A stretch of DNA of 25,277 nucleotides from an uncultured Alphaproteobacteria bacterium (GCA_944391365.1 CALXTH010000049.1:1-25277); one strand, 5' to 3'. Positions 1-6,698 are shown, numbered from the stretch's first letter. Translations and numbers: made by a program. Notes: generated from the sequence alone by a model not told the origin.

Positions 1-30
1 TCCTGTGTTTTAAGAACACGGGATTTTTTA
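1..30 (+). terminator. Rho-independent terminator of an upstream gene
   Basis: Bases 1-9 pair with 15-23 (nine pairs, one of them G-T) around a five-base loop, followed directly by six T. It must end a plus-strand gene lying before the window. The stem may continue to the left of base 1. Confidence 0.75.
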
Positions 31-66
31 TTTGTCAAAATTTCAGTTTTTATTTTGAATTTATAA

Positions 67-95
67 TTTACAATAAAATTTAATTATGATATACT
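67..95 (+). promoter_or_regulatory. Housekeeping sigma promoter for the first secreted protein gene
   Basis: TTTACA at 67-72 and TATACT at 90-95 are separated by 17 bases. Transcription would start near 102, leaving a leader of about 30 bases before the ATG at 134. The fit to the -35/-10 consensus is good (5 of 6 bases in each box), and the placement between a terminator and a gene supports it. Confidence 0.6.
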
Positions 96-133
96 TGTCT
101 TTGTATGAAACTGTATCATTAAAGAGGTGTGTC

Positions 134-877
134 ATGAATAATATCAAATTTTTACTCTTAGGGACGAGTTTGTCCTTTATTCCTTTAACTGTGAATGCTC
201 AATGCGTCGCCACACAGGATTGTGCAACATTGGGTTATACCGAAACCTCCTGTAACGGCGGGGAAGGTGTCAAATGTCCGTTTGGAAACAAGTGGGCATG
301 TTTGGGTGTAAATGAAGAAGAGTGCAAACAAAAATTCTGTGATGAATACGGCTTTACTTTGACTTGCACGGGCACCGGCTACGCCGGTGGCGCAGGCTCC
401 GCCTGCGGTGGCAAATATGTTCAATGTACGTGTGCAAGCGGTTATGAATGGAAAGATGGTGCTTGTAAGCAGAAAATGACTGATGGGGCACACGGGGATT
501 TGTATTATTGCAATGGTAAAGTTGTCGGGGTTAAAACCGGGGATATGGATTTTTATGTGGCGATAAATGATATTGGTACGATGAGTTGGCATAGCGCTAA
601 GAGCAGTTGTAAGAATTATGACTTTTGTAGTAACGTGAAAGGAATATTACCTGATTATGATCAATTGGAGATAATATATGAAAACAAATCCTTATTGAAT
701 AGTTTCTTATCAACAAATGGCGGGGCAGATTTATCTGATGGATATTATTGGTCATCTACCTGTAATGATTATAATTGTAGCTACTATGGCTATGTCGTGG
801 ATATGTCTAGTGGGCCTGTAGGTAGTTTCAATCGCGATAGTCTTTTCTACGTTCGGCCGGTGTTGGAGAATTATTAA
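134..877 (+). CDS. Secreted Cys-rich protein with a DUF1566-like C-terminal domain
   Basis: Predicted 247-residue exported protein of unknown function. The ATG at 134 is preferred over an in-frame ATG at 86 because AAAGAGGTG lies just before it (121-129) and the protein then begins with a signal peptide ending VNA-Q at about residue 22. The mature N-terminus (about 23-115) is very rich in Cys and Gly and contains CPFGNKWAC. The C-terminal half (about 125-247) resembles the DUF1566/Lcl C-terminal domain, with YYWSST and, near the end, VRPVL. A paralogue lies at 15357-16067 on the other strand: 33 of the first 35 mature residues are identical, while the last 45 are unrelated. The export signal and Cys content suggest a disulfide-bonded periplasmic or surface protein. 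The domain call comes from motif recognition only. Its own promoter and terminator make it a single-gene unit. Confidence 0.8.
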   Translation: MNNIKFLLLGTSLSFIPLTVNAQCVATQDCATLGYTETSCNGGEGVKCPFGNKWACLGVNEEECKQKFCDEYGFTLTCTGTGYAGGAGSACGGKYVQCTCASGYEWKDGACKQKMTDGAHGDLYYCNGKVVGVKTGDMDFYVAINDIGTMSWHSAKSSCKNYDFCSNVKGILPDYDQLEIIYENKSLLNSFLSTNGGADLSDGYYWSSTCNDYNCSYYGYVVDMSSGPVGSFNRDSLFYVRPVLENY

Positions 878-894
878 TAACTAATATAACTAAA

Positions 895-938
895 AAAAGA
901 TCAAGGTTCGGGGTTTGTCCGGCCTTGATCTTTTCTTT
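895..938 (+). terminator. Rho-independent terminator of the first secreted protein gene
   Basis: AAAAGATCAAGG (895-906) pairs perfectly with CCTTGATCTTTT (923-934), and the T-rich tail continues to 938. The stem starts 17 bases after the stop codon. Because the arms begin with A and end with T, it could also act on the minus strand. Confidence 0.85.
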
Positions 939-1055
939 GTGATAAAACGTCGGGTGTTTCAAATTTCTATCAGCCAACAATTAATTCAGAAGGGCTATCA
1001 AAAAGTTTAGGCCCTCTTGTATTTGCCGGGACAGATATTAAATTAATACTGAAAG

Positions 1056-1084
1056 TTGTAAGAACACCTTACAATACATAATCT
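1056..1084 (+). promoter_or_regulatory. Possible promoter overlapping an inverted repeat
   Basis: TTGTAA at 1056-1061 could be a -35 box with TAATCT at 1079-1084 at 17-base spacing, or CATAAT at 1077-1082 at 15. The -35 is embedded in the perfect repeat TTGTAAG-n5-CTTACAA (1056-1074), which could be an operator. Each match is weak on its own. The AAGGAGGT at 1096 and the terminator at 1250 downstream make a short transcript of about 160 bases plausible. Confidence 0.3.
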
Positions 1085-1214
1085 ACACAAAAAATAAGGA
1101 GGTTTTATTTGAACTAAGCGGGGCTGCTGTCAAACACACCATGTCGGCTTCGCGGACTTTAGAACTTCTACCTACTACCTACACATATTATTATGCCATT
1201 ATCACCTTAGTTTT

Positions 1215-1250
1215 GAAGCTCCGGTATCTCCCTTCCGGAGTTTCTTTTTT
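1215..1250 (+). terminator. Rho-independent terminator in the lolA upstream region
   Basis: GAAGCTCCGG (1215-1224) pairs with CCGGAGTTTC (1235-1244), ten pairs with one G-T, followed by six T (1245-1250). There is no protein gene just upstream for it to end, which implies a non-coding or leader transcript. It isolates lolA from anything before it. Confidence 0.8.
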
Positions 1251-1325
1251 ATCAAAAATCATTTTATGCTTTTATTTTGAAGAAAAACCGGTTATATTGT
1301 TTCCGGAATGGTAAAGGGGGTTTTT

Positions 1326-1934
1326 ATGAATAAGTTCTTGACCGGATTGATGGCTTTAATTTTGTTCCCGACGGTAGCGGCGGCGCAAAAAGCCGGGGAT
1401 ATTGAAAAAATTGAAAATTATTTAAATAATATCAAAACTCTGAAAGCCTCTTTTGTGCAGGTTGCCAGCAATGCCAATACATCAGAAGGCCGGTTGTATA
1501 TTGCCAAGCCAAACAAAATCCGCATGGAATATGACGCTCCGGTTGATGTGACTATTGTCGGGGATGGTGATTTTATTGTTTATAATGACAAAGAACTGGA
1601 TCAGGTTACACATATTGATTATGATGATGTTCCGGCCAGTTTGATTCTTGCCAACGACATCAAAATTGACGGAAAGAATATTAAGCTTCTTGATTTTTAT
1701 AAAGATGCGGGAACAACGGAAGCTGTTTTGGAATATAAAGTCAACGGTGAAACCAGTCCGATTACGCTTATTTTCAGCAATTCTCCTTTTGAGCTGAAGC
1801 AGTGGAAACTGGTCGACCCGCAAGGGGTTGAAATCAGTGTTTCGCTGTATAATTATGAACAGGATATTCCTTTGGAAGAAAGTTTGTTCAAATTTAAGGA
1901 ATCCAAAAATCCACTGCAACGCAGAAGGGGATAA
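1326..1934 (+). CDS. lolA: Outer-membrane lipoprotein carrier protein LolA
   Basis: Periplasmic chaperone that takes lipoproteins from the LolCDE transporter in the inner membrane and carries them to the outer membrane. The 202-residue product starts at ATG 1326, which has AAAGGGGG (1312-1319) at the right distance; the in-frame ATG at 1308 lies upstream of that site. A signal peptide ends at VAAA-Q (about residue 20). The mature part shows LolA family features: a helix with LKASFVQV, then GRLYIAKPNKIRMEY, the region after VDVTIVGDGDFIVYND, and a late WKLVDPQG segment. Length is usual for the family. xth follows after three bases, a pairing known from other alphaproteobacteria. Identification is from motif recognition and is strong. 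Confidence 0.93.
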   Translation: MNKFLTGLMALILFPTVAAAQKAGDIEKIENYLNNIKTLKASFVQVASNANTSEGRLYIAKPNKIRMEYDAPVDVTIVGDGDFIVYNDKELDQVTHIDYDDVPASLILANDIKIDGKNIKLLDFYKDAGTTEAVLEYKVNGETSPITLIFSNSPFELKQWKLVDPQGVEISVSLYNYEQDIPLEESLFKFKESKNPLQRRRG

Positions 1935-1937
1935 ATT

Positions 1938-2744
1938 ATGTCAAACTTCCGATTGGCAACATGGAATGTTAATTCAATCCGAATCCGGTTGGCTTTGCTC
2001 AAAAAGTTGGCAGAGCTGAGAAATCCGGATGTTATTTGTTTGCAGGAAGTTAAAGCCAAACCGGAAGATTTTCCCTTTGATGAGGTGCGGGAAATCGGGT
2101 ATCCGCATATTGCCCTGTATTCCCAAGCCGGATACAACGGGGTGGCTATTCTTTCCAAAATTTCTTTTTGCGGGCAAAACGAATATAACTGGGTCGGCAA
2201 AAAAGATGCACGTCATATCAGCGTTTTTTTGCTCGGAGAGATTGAGCTTGACAATATCTATATCCCGGCCGGCGGAGATATTCCGGATCCGGTAGAGAAT
2301 TTGTCTTTTGCGCATAAGCTGGCTTTTATGGATGATATTGCCGAATATTGGGAACAGCATCGTCAGGATTATGCGGGCAGAAAGAAAATTATTTGCGGTG
2401 ACTTTAATGTTGCTCCATTTGAAAATGATGTTTGGAATCATAAACAATTGCTCAAAATTGTTTCTCATACACCTATAGAAGTTGAACGTCTGCTCCGGCT
2501 GCGCCATTCGCTTGATTTTATTGATATTGCCCGTGAGTTTCATCCGGAACCGGAGAAGCTTTACAGTTGGTGGAGTTATCGGAATCCTAACTGGCAGACT
2601 AACAACAAAGGTCGGCGCCTTGATCATATCTGGGTGAGTCCGGCATTGAAAAATAATGTTATCCGGTATGAAATTTTCAAAGATGCCCGAACTTGGGAAC
2701 GTCCATCCGACCATGTTCCGGTTTTGGCTGATTTCAGATTTTAA
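1938..2744 (+). CDS. xthA: Exodeoxyribonuclease III
   Basis: AP endonuclease and 3'-5' exonuclease of base-excision repair, a Mg-dependent member of the EEP nuclease superfamily, 268 residues like the Escherichia coli enzyme. Catalytic residues are recognisable: N10 in TWNVNSIR, metal ligand E37 in LQEVKA, Y108 in NIYIPAGG, D155 and N157 in GDFNV, and the terminal D258-H259 pair in SDHVPVLADF. The substrate-loop segment with YSWWSYR and the GRRLDHIWVS block are also present. The start is three bases after the lolA stop, with AGAAGGGG inside the lolA end as the probable ribosome-binding site, so the two genes are likely cotranscribed. The gene converges on the response regulator, with only eight bases between the stops and no visible terminator. 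Confidence 0.95.
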   Translation: MSNFRLATWNVNSIRIRLALLKKLAELRNPDVICLQEVKAKPEDFPFDEVREIGYPHIALYSQAGYNGVAILSKISFCGQNEYNWVGKKDARHISVFLLGEIELDNIYIPAGGDIPDPVENLSFAHKLAFMDDIAEYWEQHRQDYAGRKKIICGDFNVAPFENDVWNHKQLLKIVSHTPIEVERLLRLRHSLDFIDIAREFHPEPEKLYSWWSYRNPNWQTNNKGRRLDHIWVSPALKNNVIRYEIFKDARTWERPSDHVPVLADFRF

Positions 2745-2752
2745 TCCGCGAG

Positions 2753-3373
2753 TTATCTTTTCAGCTTATAACCGCCGTCTTCGGTTATGATCAGTTGAGC
2801 GCTGTCATCACCCTGTTCAACTTTTTGCCGCAGACGATAGATATGCGTTTCTATCGTATGGGTTGATACATCCGGGTTATATCCCCAGACTTCCTGCAGC
2901 AACTCGTTTTTAGAAACAATTTTGGTTTTATTTTTATACAAATACTTAATGACAGCAACTTCTTTTTCGGTCAATTTGATAATCCGGCCGTTCCGCAAAT
3001 TGACGATTTCTTTACCGATGGGATGCAATTCATATTGATTAAAATGCAGAAAACCGTCACAACTGTTTTCGAACCTGTTGACGCAGGCATGCAGATCATC
3101 AAGCAATTCAGATAAATGCAACGGTTTGAAAAAGGTGTGATTAGCCGTAAAGGTTTGTTCATCCCCTTCTTTTGAAGACAACAGAAAAAGCGGTATTTTT
3201 AAGGTTTGCAGCGGTTTAAGTTTTTTTTCGTCTTCATCAACGATAATAATGTCAAAATGCCCTGTTCCGTCGTTTTCTCTGAATACTTTAAATCCGGGGG
3301 CATTCAACTCAATCTGTTCAGCCAAATCCTCGGCCAGCAGGTTGTCTTCAGATAAAAGCAAAATATCAGGCAT
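2753..3373 (-). CDS. OmpR/PhoB-type response regulator
   Basis: Two-domain transcription factor of 206 residues. The N-terminal receiver (about 1-95) is shorter and more divergent than usual but keeps the acidic pair E9-D10, a likely phospho-acceptor D46 in IIIVDED, S66 at the Ser/Thr switch position and K83-P84. The C-terminal winged helix (about 108-206) is clear: LTEKEVAVIKYLYKNK, the turn region with ELLQEVWGY, recognition helix STHTIETHIYRLRQKV and the wing EDGGYKLKR. The first base of its ATG is the last base of the porin stop (TAATG), which suggests translational coupling. No histidine kinase is adjacent. The target is unknown; control of the porin or envelope genes is a guess from context. 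Confidence 0.85.
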   Translation of the reverse strand: MPDILLLSEDNLLAEDLAEQIELNAPGFKVFRENDGTGHFDIIIVDEDEKKLKPLQTLKIPLFLLSSKEGDEQTFTANHTFFKPLHLSELLDDLHACVNRFENSCDGFLHFNQYELHPIGKEIVNLRNGRIIKLTEKEVAVIKYLYKNKTKIVSKNELLQEVWGYNPDVSTHTIETHIYRLRQKVEQGDDSAQLIITEDGGYKLKR

Positions 3374-4497
3374 TAAAAGTTTACTCCCAAACCGGCAATA
3401 AAGGCATAACCTTTGTTGTTATTATAAAGACTGTCATTTTCGCCCTTGAAATTTACATGCGCGGCGACAGCGTAGATATTCAGGTATTTATTAATCTGAA
3501 TATCATTGGAAAACATCAGAATTTTATCTTTATTATCCGTATTGTCAGCTTTGGCTTCAAAATATGTCAGTGCCGATTTCAGTGGGCCGAAACGGTAACC
3601 TATGCCGATATTCCATGCTTTTCCCTCCCGGTAATTGTCGAACAGATCCGGTGTTTTGGGATTGGTACTGCGATTTGTTATCCGGTAGTCATTGCCTTCG
3701 ACCCAGGTTTTGCGCCAGCTTCCACCCAAAATCCAATTGCCGCGCTGAAGAGATGCTCCGGCTGAAAATTCTTTGTCCGTTTTATGATAAATGCCATATG
3801 CCACCGAGGTTGACAGGTTTGCGAATCCGATATCCGTCTCATTTGCCGCGGCCAAAACATAGGCATCATCACGGGCATAACGGGCAAAACGGTTAACCAG
3901 CCCGCGGCGATTGTCGGTGTCGGGAACATAAGAGGCCCCGATAACCGTTCCATAAAACTCAGGAGAAAAATAGGAAATTTTCGGCGCAACACCATCTGTA
4001 TTGAGGTTCGTTGAGTTCAGGGTTTTAAAACTTGTGCCGCCGGAATTGCGTCGGTACCAGTTCGGGTTAATGATAAAATTAACAATATCTGAGTTGTTTA
4101 CGCCAAGCGGGCCAACATCGGGGGCGCCAACCGCAAGCTGTACTGCGGCATTAAACGTTTCTCCGAGGCTCCATTGTCCATAAGGGGTTGACAAAGAGGC
4201 GAAAATCTGCTTGCCCCAGGAACCGTTGTTAAAATTTTGGACTTCCTTGTCAGAGGCGGCCATGATATCAAGGTAAACGCCGGCCGCATAGCCGTTGGAA
4301 AAATCTTTTTCCGCAGAAAAATAAATGGCTCCTTCTGCCGGAAAATTGTTGTTTTTATCCAGACTTTCATATCGGCTTCCGACATCCGAATAGCCATAAA
4401 ACATTCGGGCATTACCCGAAATATCATACTGGATTTCTCCGGCAGAAGCTGTTGATGTCCAGATTACAGGCAGTAAAAAAAGTTTCCAAATTCTCAT
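3373..4497 (-). CDS. Outer-membrane porin of the Gram-negative general porin type
   Basis: Predicted 374-residue beta-barrel protein for passive diffusion of small solutes. A signal peptide ends at TASA-G (about residue 19), and the mature protein opens with the barrel-strand pattern seen in porins (IQYDISGNARMFYGY). Later features are alternating polar/aromatic strands, a constriction-loop-like stretch around residues 120-165, YFSPEFYGTVIGASY near the middle, and a C-terminal strand ending in Phe (GLGVNF), the usual outer-membrane assembly signal. It has its own promoter at 4532-4559 and AGGA before the ATG. The response regulator follows with a one-base overlap. Substrate preference cannot be told from sequence. 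Confidence 0.85.
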   Translation of the reverse strand: MRIWKLFLLPVIWTSTASAGEIQYDISGNARMFYGYSDVGSRYESLDKNNNFPAEGAIYFSAEKDFSNGYAAGVYLDIMAASDKEVQNFNNGSWGKQIFASLSTPYGQWSLGETFNAAVQLAVGAPDVGPLGVNNSDIVNFIINPNWYRRNSGGTSFKTLNSTNLNTDGVAPKISYFSPEFYGTVIGASYVPDTDNRRGLVNRFARYARDDAYVLAAANETDIGFANLSTSVAYGIYHKTDKEFSAGASLQRGNWILGGSWRKTWVEGNDYRITNRSTNPKTPDLFDNYREGKAWNIGIGYRFGPLKSALTYFEAKADNTDNKDKILMFSNDIQINKYLNIYAVAAHVNFKGENDSLYNNNKGYAFIAGLGVNF

Positions 4498-4531
4498 TTG
4501 TTATCCTGCGGCAAAATTTAATTATGGAATG

Positions 4532-4559
4532 ATATTAAACGTAAAAAATTAAGTTTCAA
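4532..4559 (-). promoter_or_regulatory. Promoter of the porin-response regulator operon
   Basis: Read on the minus strand, TTGAAA (4559-4554) and TAATAT (4537-4532) are separated by 16 bases, with a start point near 4525, about 28 bases before the ATG. An imperfect palindrome with arms AACTT (4563-4567) and AAGTT (4578-4582) lies just upstream of the -35 and could bind a regulator. Confidence 0.6.
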
Positions 4560-4606
4560 GAAAACTTTTGTGAACAGAAGTTACAAAGGATTTGCGTCAT
4601 CCGAAT

Positions 4607-5545
4607 TTAAATACAGTGTTTCATTTCCGCATTACGGGATTTAAATACACCGTTCTCATAGCCTTGGATGGTTTTATCGGCTGCTGCTCGTTCAAGCCGA
4701 TATTCTGTCAGGGCGACATATTCTTTTTCGCGTTCAATACCTATGTAGTGGCGACCGAGTTTTTTGGCAACAACCGATGTTGTGCCGGATCCGAGAAAAG
4801 GATCAAAAACAATATCCCCCTCGTTACTAGATGCCAGAATAAGTTTGGCAATCAGTTTTTCCGGTTTCTGGGTGGGGTGCGGCGTGTTTTCGGGCATGGA
4901 CCAGAAAGGAATGGAGATATCTGTCCAAATATTTGACGGATAGGTCAGACGAATTTTTCCATTATCTTTTTCGTGCCAATCTTTTGGCGCTCCGGCATTA
5001 TCCCGATAGGGGGCAACCACCGGGCGCAGCATTTTAACCGCGTCAAGATTGAACGTATAGTCTGCTGATTTGGTGAAAAACCAAATGTCTTCAAGGCAGT
5101 TTTTCCAGTTGTTTTTGGCTCCCCGGCCTTTTTCCCTTTCCCAGGAAATGCGGTTCTGCAAAATAAAATAACGGCCGGCGATTTCAGGTATGGAAATTGA
5201 TGTTTTCCAATCCGCACATATATACAAACTGGCATTCGGTTTCAAAATCCGGGGCAGTTTTTTGAGCCATTTGTCAAGCCAGAGTTTATAATCATCAAAA
5301 TCCCGCTCTTTGAAAACGTTTTTACCAAAAACCTTGGTTAAATTATACGGCGGATCGGCTATAATCAAATCAACACTTTCATCAGGGAGGAAATCAAGTG
5401 TTTTGAATGTGTCCTGATGGATGGTTTTATCCAGAATGTAATCCAGAGATGATTTGAAATTGAGTTTTATGGCGCGGCGGGCGTATGCCGAAACTTCTTT
5501 CGGGGAAAGTTCCATGGTTTTATTGCGCGGCGCCTTTTCTGACAT
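4607..5545 (-). CDS. Solitary DNA methyltransferase, beta-class amino (probably N6-adenine) type
   Basis: 312-residue SAM-dependent DNA methyltransferase. The catalytic motif DPPY is at 64-67 and the SAM-binding motif DPFLGSGTT at 248-256. This order (catalytic first, FxGxG last) marks the beta class. HPTQKP (223-228) and the GRHYIGIEREKEY block near 270 are typical of this group. It resembles CcrM and DpnA-like enzymes in architecture but lacks the longer C-terminal extension of CcrM and has an N-terminal extension of about 40 residues. The target site cannot be read from sequence. No restriction endonuclease gene is adjacent, so it looks like an orphan enzyme, possibly for epigenetic control. 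It lies eight bases after the HPr stop, with GGGGAAGAA in the end of ptsH as ribosome-binding site, and is probably cotranscribed with it. Confidence 0.88.
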   Translation of the reverse strand: MSEKAPRNKTMELSPKEVSAYARRAIKLNFKSSLDYILDKTIHQDTFKTLDFLPDESVDLIIADPPYNLTKVFGKNVFKERDFDDYKLWLDKWLKKLPRILKPNASLYICADWKTSISIPEIAGRYFILQNRISWEREKGRGAKNNWKNCLEDIWFFTKSADYTFNLDAVKMLRPVVAPYRDNAGAPKDWHEKDNGKIRLTYPSNIWTDISIPFWSMPENTPHPTQKPEKLIAKLILASSNEGDIVFDPFLGSGTTSVVAKKLGRHYIGIEREKEYVALTEYRLERAAADKTIQGYENGVFKSRNAEMKHCI

Positions 5546-5553
5546 GACCGGGT

Positions 5554-5838
5554 TTATTCTTCCCCAAATTTTCCGTTGACCAGTAAAGTCAGGGCTTCTA
5601 TTGCTTCCTGAGCTTGTTCACCCGAGGCATTGACTTTGATTGTCGTTCCCTTGGCTGCTGCCAGCATCATTAACCCCATAATTGAGCAGCCGCTGACTTT
5701 TTGGCCTATTCTTTCGACCGTCACGTCTGCTTTGAGGTCTTCAATCGCTTTGACAAAAGCGGCGGCAGCCCGGGCATGGAGCCCTTTTTTATTTTGAATT
5801 TCAAGTTCTACGCTAATAATATTATTGTCTTCTGACAT
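5554..5838 (-). CDS. ptsH: HPr phosphocarrier protein of the PTS
   Basis: 94-residue cytoplasmic phosphocarrier. The phospho-accepting His21 sits in GLHARAAAAF, and the regulatory serine site equals Ser52 in CSIMGLMML (the Ser46 position of Gram-positive HPr). That serine motif fits control by HPr kinase, as is known for other alphaproteobacteria. ATG 5838 is chosen because the longer open frame would run into the EIIA gene; GGGAGC lies just before it and only one base separates it from the EIIA stop. Next to a mannose-family EIIA and without a sugar permease, it probably belongs to a regulatory PTS (PTS-Ntr type) rather than to sugar uptake. Confidence 0.93.
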   Translation of the reverse strand: MSEDNNIISVELEIQNKKGLHARAAAAFVKAIEDLKADVTVERIGQKVSGCSIMGLMMLAAAKGTTIKVNASGEQAQEAIEALTLLVNGKFGEE

Positions 5839-5839
5839 T

Positions 5840-6238
5840 TTATGCTCCCAGCAGTTTTGAAGCAACATTAATATATTTTTTGCCGGCTTCCTGCGCACCT
5901 TCAACAGCTTCTTTTAATGTTTTGTCTTTGCGCAGAGAGGCCAGTTTTATCAGCATTGGCAGATTAATGCCGGCGATAATTTCCACTTTGGCTTTATCCA
6001 TAATTGAAATCGCCAGATTAGACGGTGTGCCGCCAAACATATCCGTCAGAACAATGGCTCCACTACCGTTGTCGACTTCACTGACTTTGTTCAAAATTTC
6101 GCTGCGGCGCATTTCCATATCGTCTTCGGGGCCGATGCAGACCGCTTTGACCTGATCCTGAGGACCGACCACATGCTGCATTGCCGAAATAAACTCCTCA
6201 GCCAACCGTCCGTGGGTTACCAGTACCAAACCTATCAT
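5840..6238 (-). CDS. Mannose-family PTS EIIA component
   Basis: 132-residue EIIA domain of the mannose family (often named ManX or PtsM in alphaproteobacteria). The phosphorylated residue is His9 in MIGLVLVTHGRLAEEF. Further family features are the TDMFGGTPSN turn and INLPMLIKL near residue 97. It stands alone, without IIB, IIC or IID partners, which is the arrangement of regulatory PTS loci. ATG 6238 gives exactly the family N-terminus; longer frames add a highly charged tail with no counterpart. ptsH follows after one base. An hprK gene, its usual neighbour, is not in the window. Confidence 0.92.
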   Translation of the reverse strand: MIGLVLVTHGRLAEEFISAMQHVVGPQDQVKAVCIGPEDDMEMRRSEILNKVSEVDNGSGAIVLTDMFGGTPSNLAISIMDKAKVEIIAGINLPMLIKLASLRKDKTLKEAVEGAQEAGKKYINVASKLLGA

Positions 6239-6260
6239 TTCTTTTACAAACCTTTCTCTT

Positions 6261-6680
6261 TTATTCTTTTTTTCCGCTACTCCAAATTTTGACGGCACCG
6301 AAACTCTTTATCAGTTCTTCCCGGCTTTTGGCTTTGACGATTTCATCAGCACGGGTACGACGGCCGTCAATGACAATTTCTTCCACATTGTCGACGGGAA
6401 CGCCATATGTCCGGTTGACCATTTTACCTTCAAGTTCCACAATCAGGACAAATTCGGCTTCAGCCAACGGGCCTTTTGTTTCTTCATGAATATCTTCCAA
6501 CAGGACGGAAATCCTTTCATCCCGGCGGAGAAGCGCTGTTTTTTTACCGTCATATTCCAAAACGGGATTTTGCGGAGCACCATCGCGGGCATCAATAAAA
6601 ATGGCCAGTTCTCCGTATTTGTTTTCAATAATCTCATAAAAATCCTGTTTTTCAATTAATGTATAATACTGGTTCTCCAT
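6261..6680 (-). CDS. Unknown conserved-looking protein heading the PTS operon
   Basis: 139-residue, charged, soluble-looking protein with no signal peptide or membrane segment, which I do not recognise. It has alternating hydrophobic strands (ELAIFIDAR, EFVLIVELEG, EEIVIDGRR) consistent with a small alpha/beta or beta-rich fold, and a basic tail. AAAGGA precedes the ATG at 6680. The EIIA start lies 22 bases after its stop with no terminator between, so it is probably in one operon with EIIA, HPr and the methyltransferase. It occupies the position where hprK lies in many relatives but shows no P-loop, so it is not HPr kinase. A role in PTS signalling would be guilt by association only. Confidence 0.75.
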   Translation of the reverse strand: MENQYYTLIEKQDFYEIIENKYGELAIFIDARDGAPQNPVLEYDGKKTALLRRDERISVLLEDIHEETKGPLAEAEFVLIVELEGKMVNRTYGVPVDNVEEIVIDGRRTRADEIVKAKSREELIKSFGAVKIWSSGKKE

Positions 6681-6698
6681 GTCCTTTGACCTTTTTAA

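Larger units (their letters stand above)
939..1325 (+). other. Gene-free stretch with a candidate leader or small RNA
   Basis: No convincing protein gene is visible in these 387 bases. They hold a weak hairpin (AGGGC 991-995 with GCCCT 1011-1015), a perfect 7-bp inverted repeat (TTGTAAG 1056-1062, CTTACAA 1068-1074), a strong ribosome-binding sequence AAGGAGGT at 1096-1103 that leads only to TTG-AAC-TAA (1109-1117), a 57-codon open frame from ATG 1141 without a ribosome-binding site, and a good terminator at 1215-1250. A -10-like TATATT at 1293-1298 may belong to lolA. Confidence 0.5.

Noticed and set aside
86..133. An earlier start (ATG 86) for the first secreted protein
   Set aside because: It overlaps the -10 box of the predicted promoter and would bury the signal peptide behind 16 extra residues; the ATG at 134 has the ribosome-binding site.
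185..592. A 135-codon open frame on the minus strand opposite the first secreted-protein gene
   Set aside because: It lies inside a gene with signal peptide, paralogue and promoter, has no ribosome-binding site and no recognisable motif. The paralogue shows a similar antisense frame, which follows from the shared coding sequence.
1090..1250. tmRNA, 6S RNA or a tRNA in the gene-free stretch before lolA
   Set aside because: No acceptor stem, T-loop motif or tag peptide frame was found, and the fold does not show the long rod with central bubble of 6S RNA.
1141..1314. The 57-codon frame from ATG 1141 as a real protein gene
   Set aside because: It has no ribosome-binding site and runs straight through the terminator hairpin at 1215-1250, so it is kept only as part of a possible leader.
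4607..5545. The methyltransferase as CcrM (GANTC cell-cycle methyltransferase)
   Set aside because: The motif order agrees, but the C-terminal extension of CcrM is missing, the N-terminus is longer, and the central region is unlike the CcrM sequence I know. Only the class can be supported.
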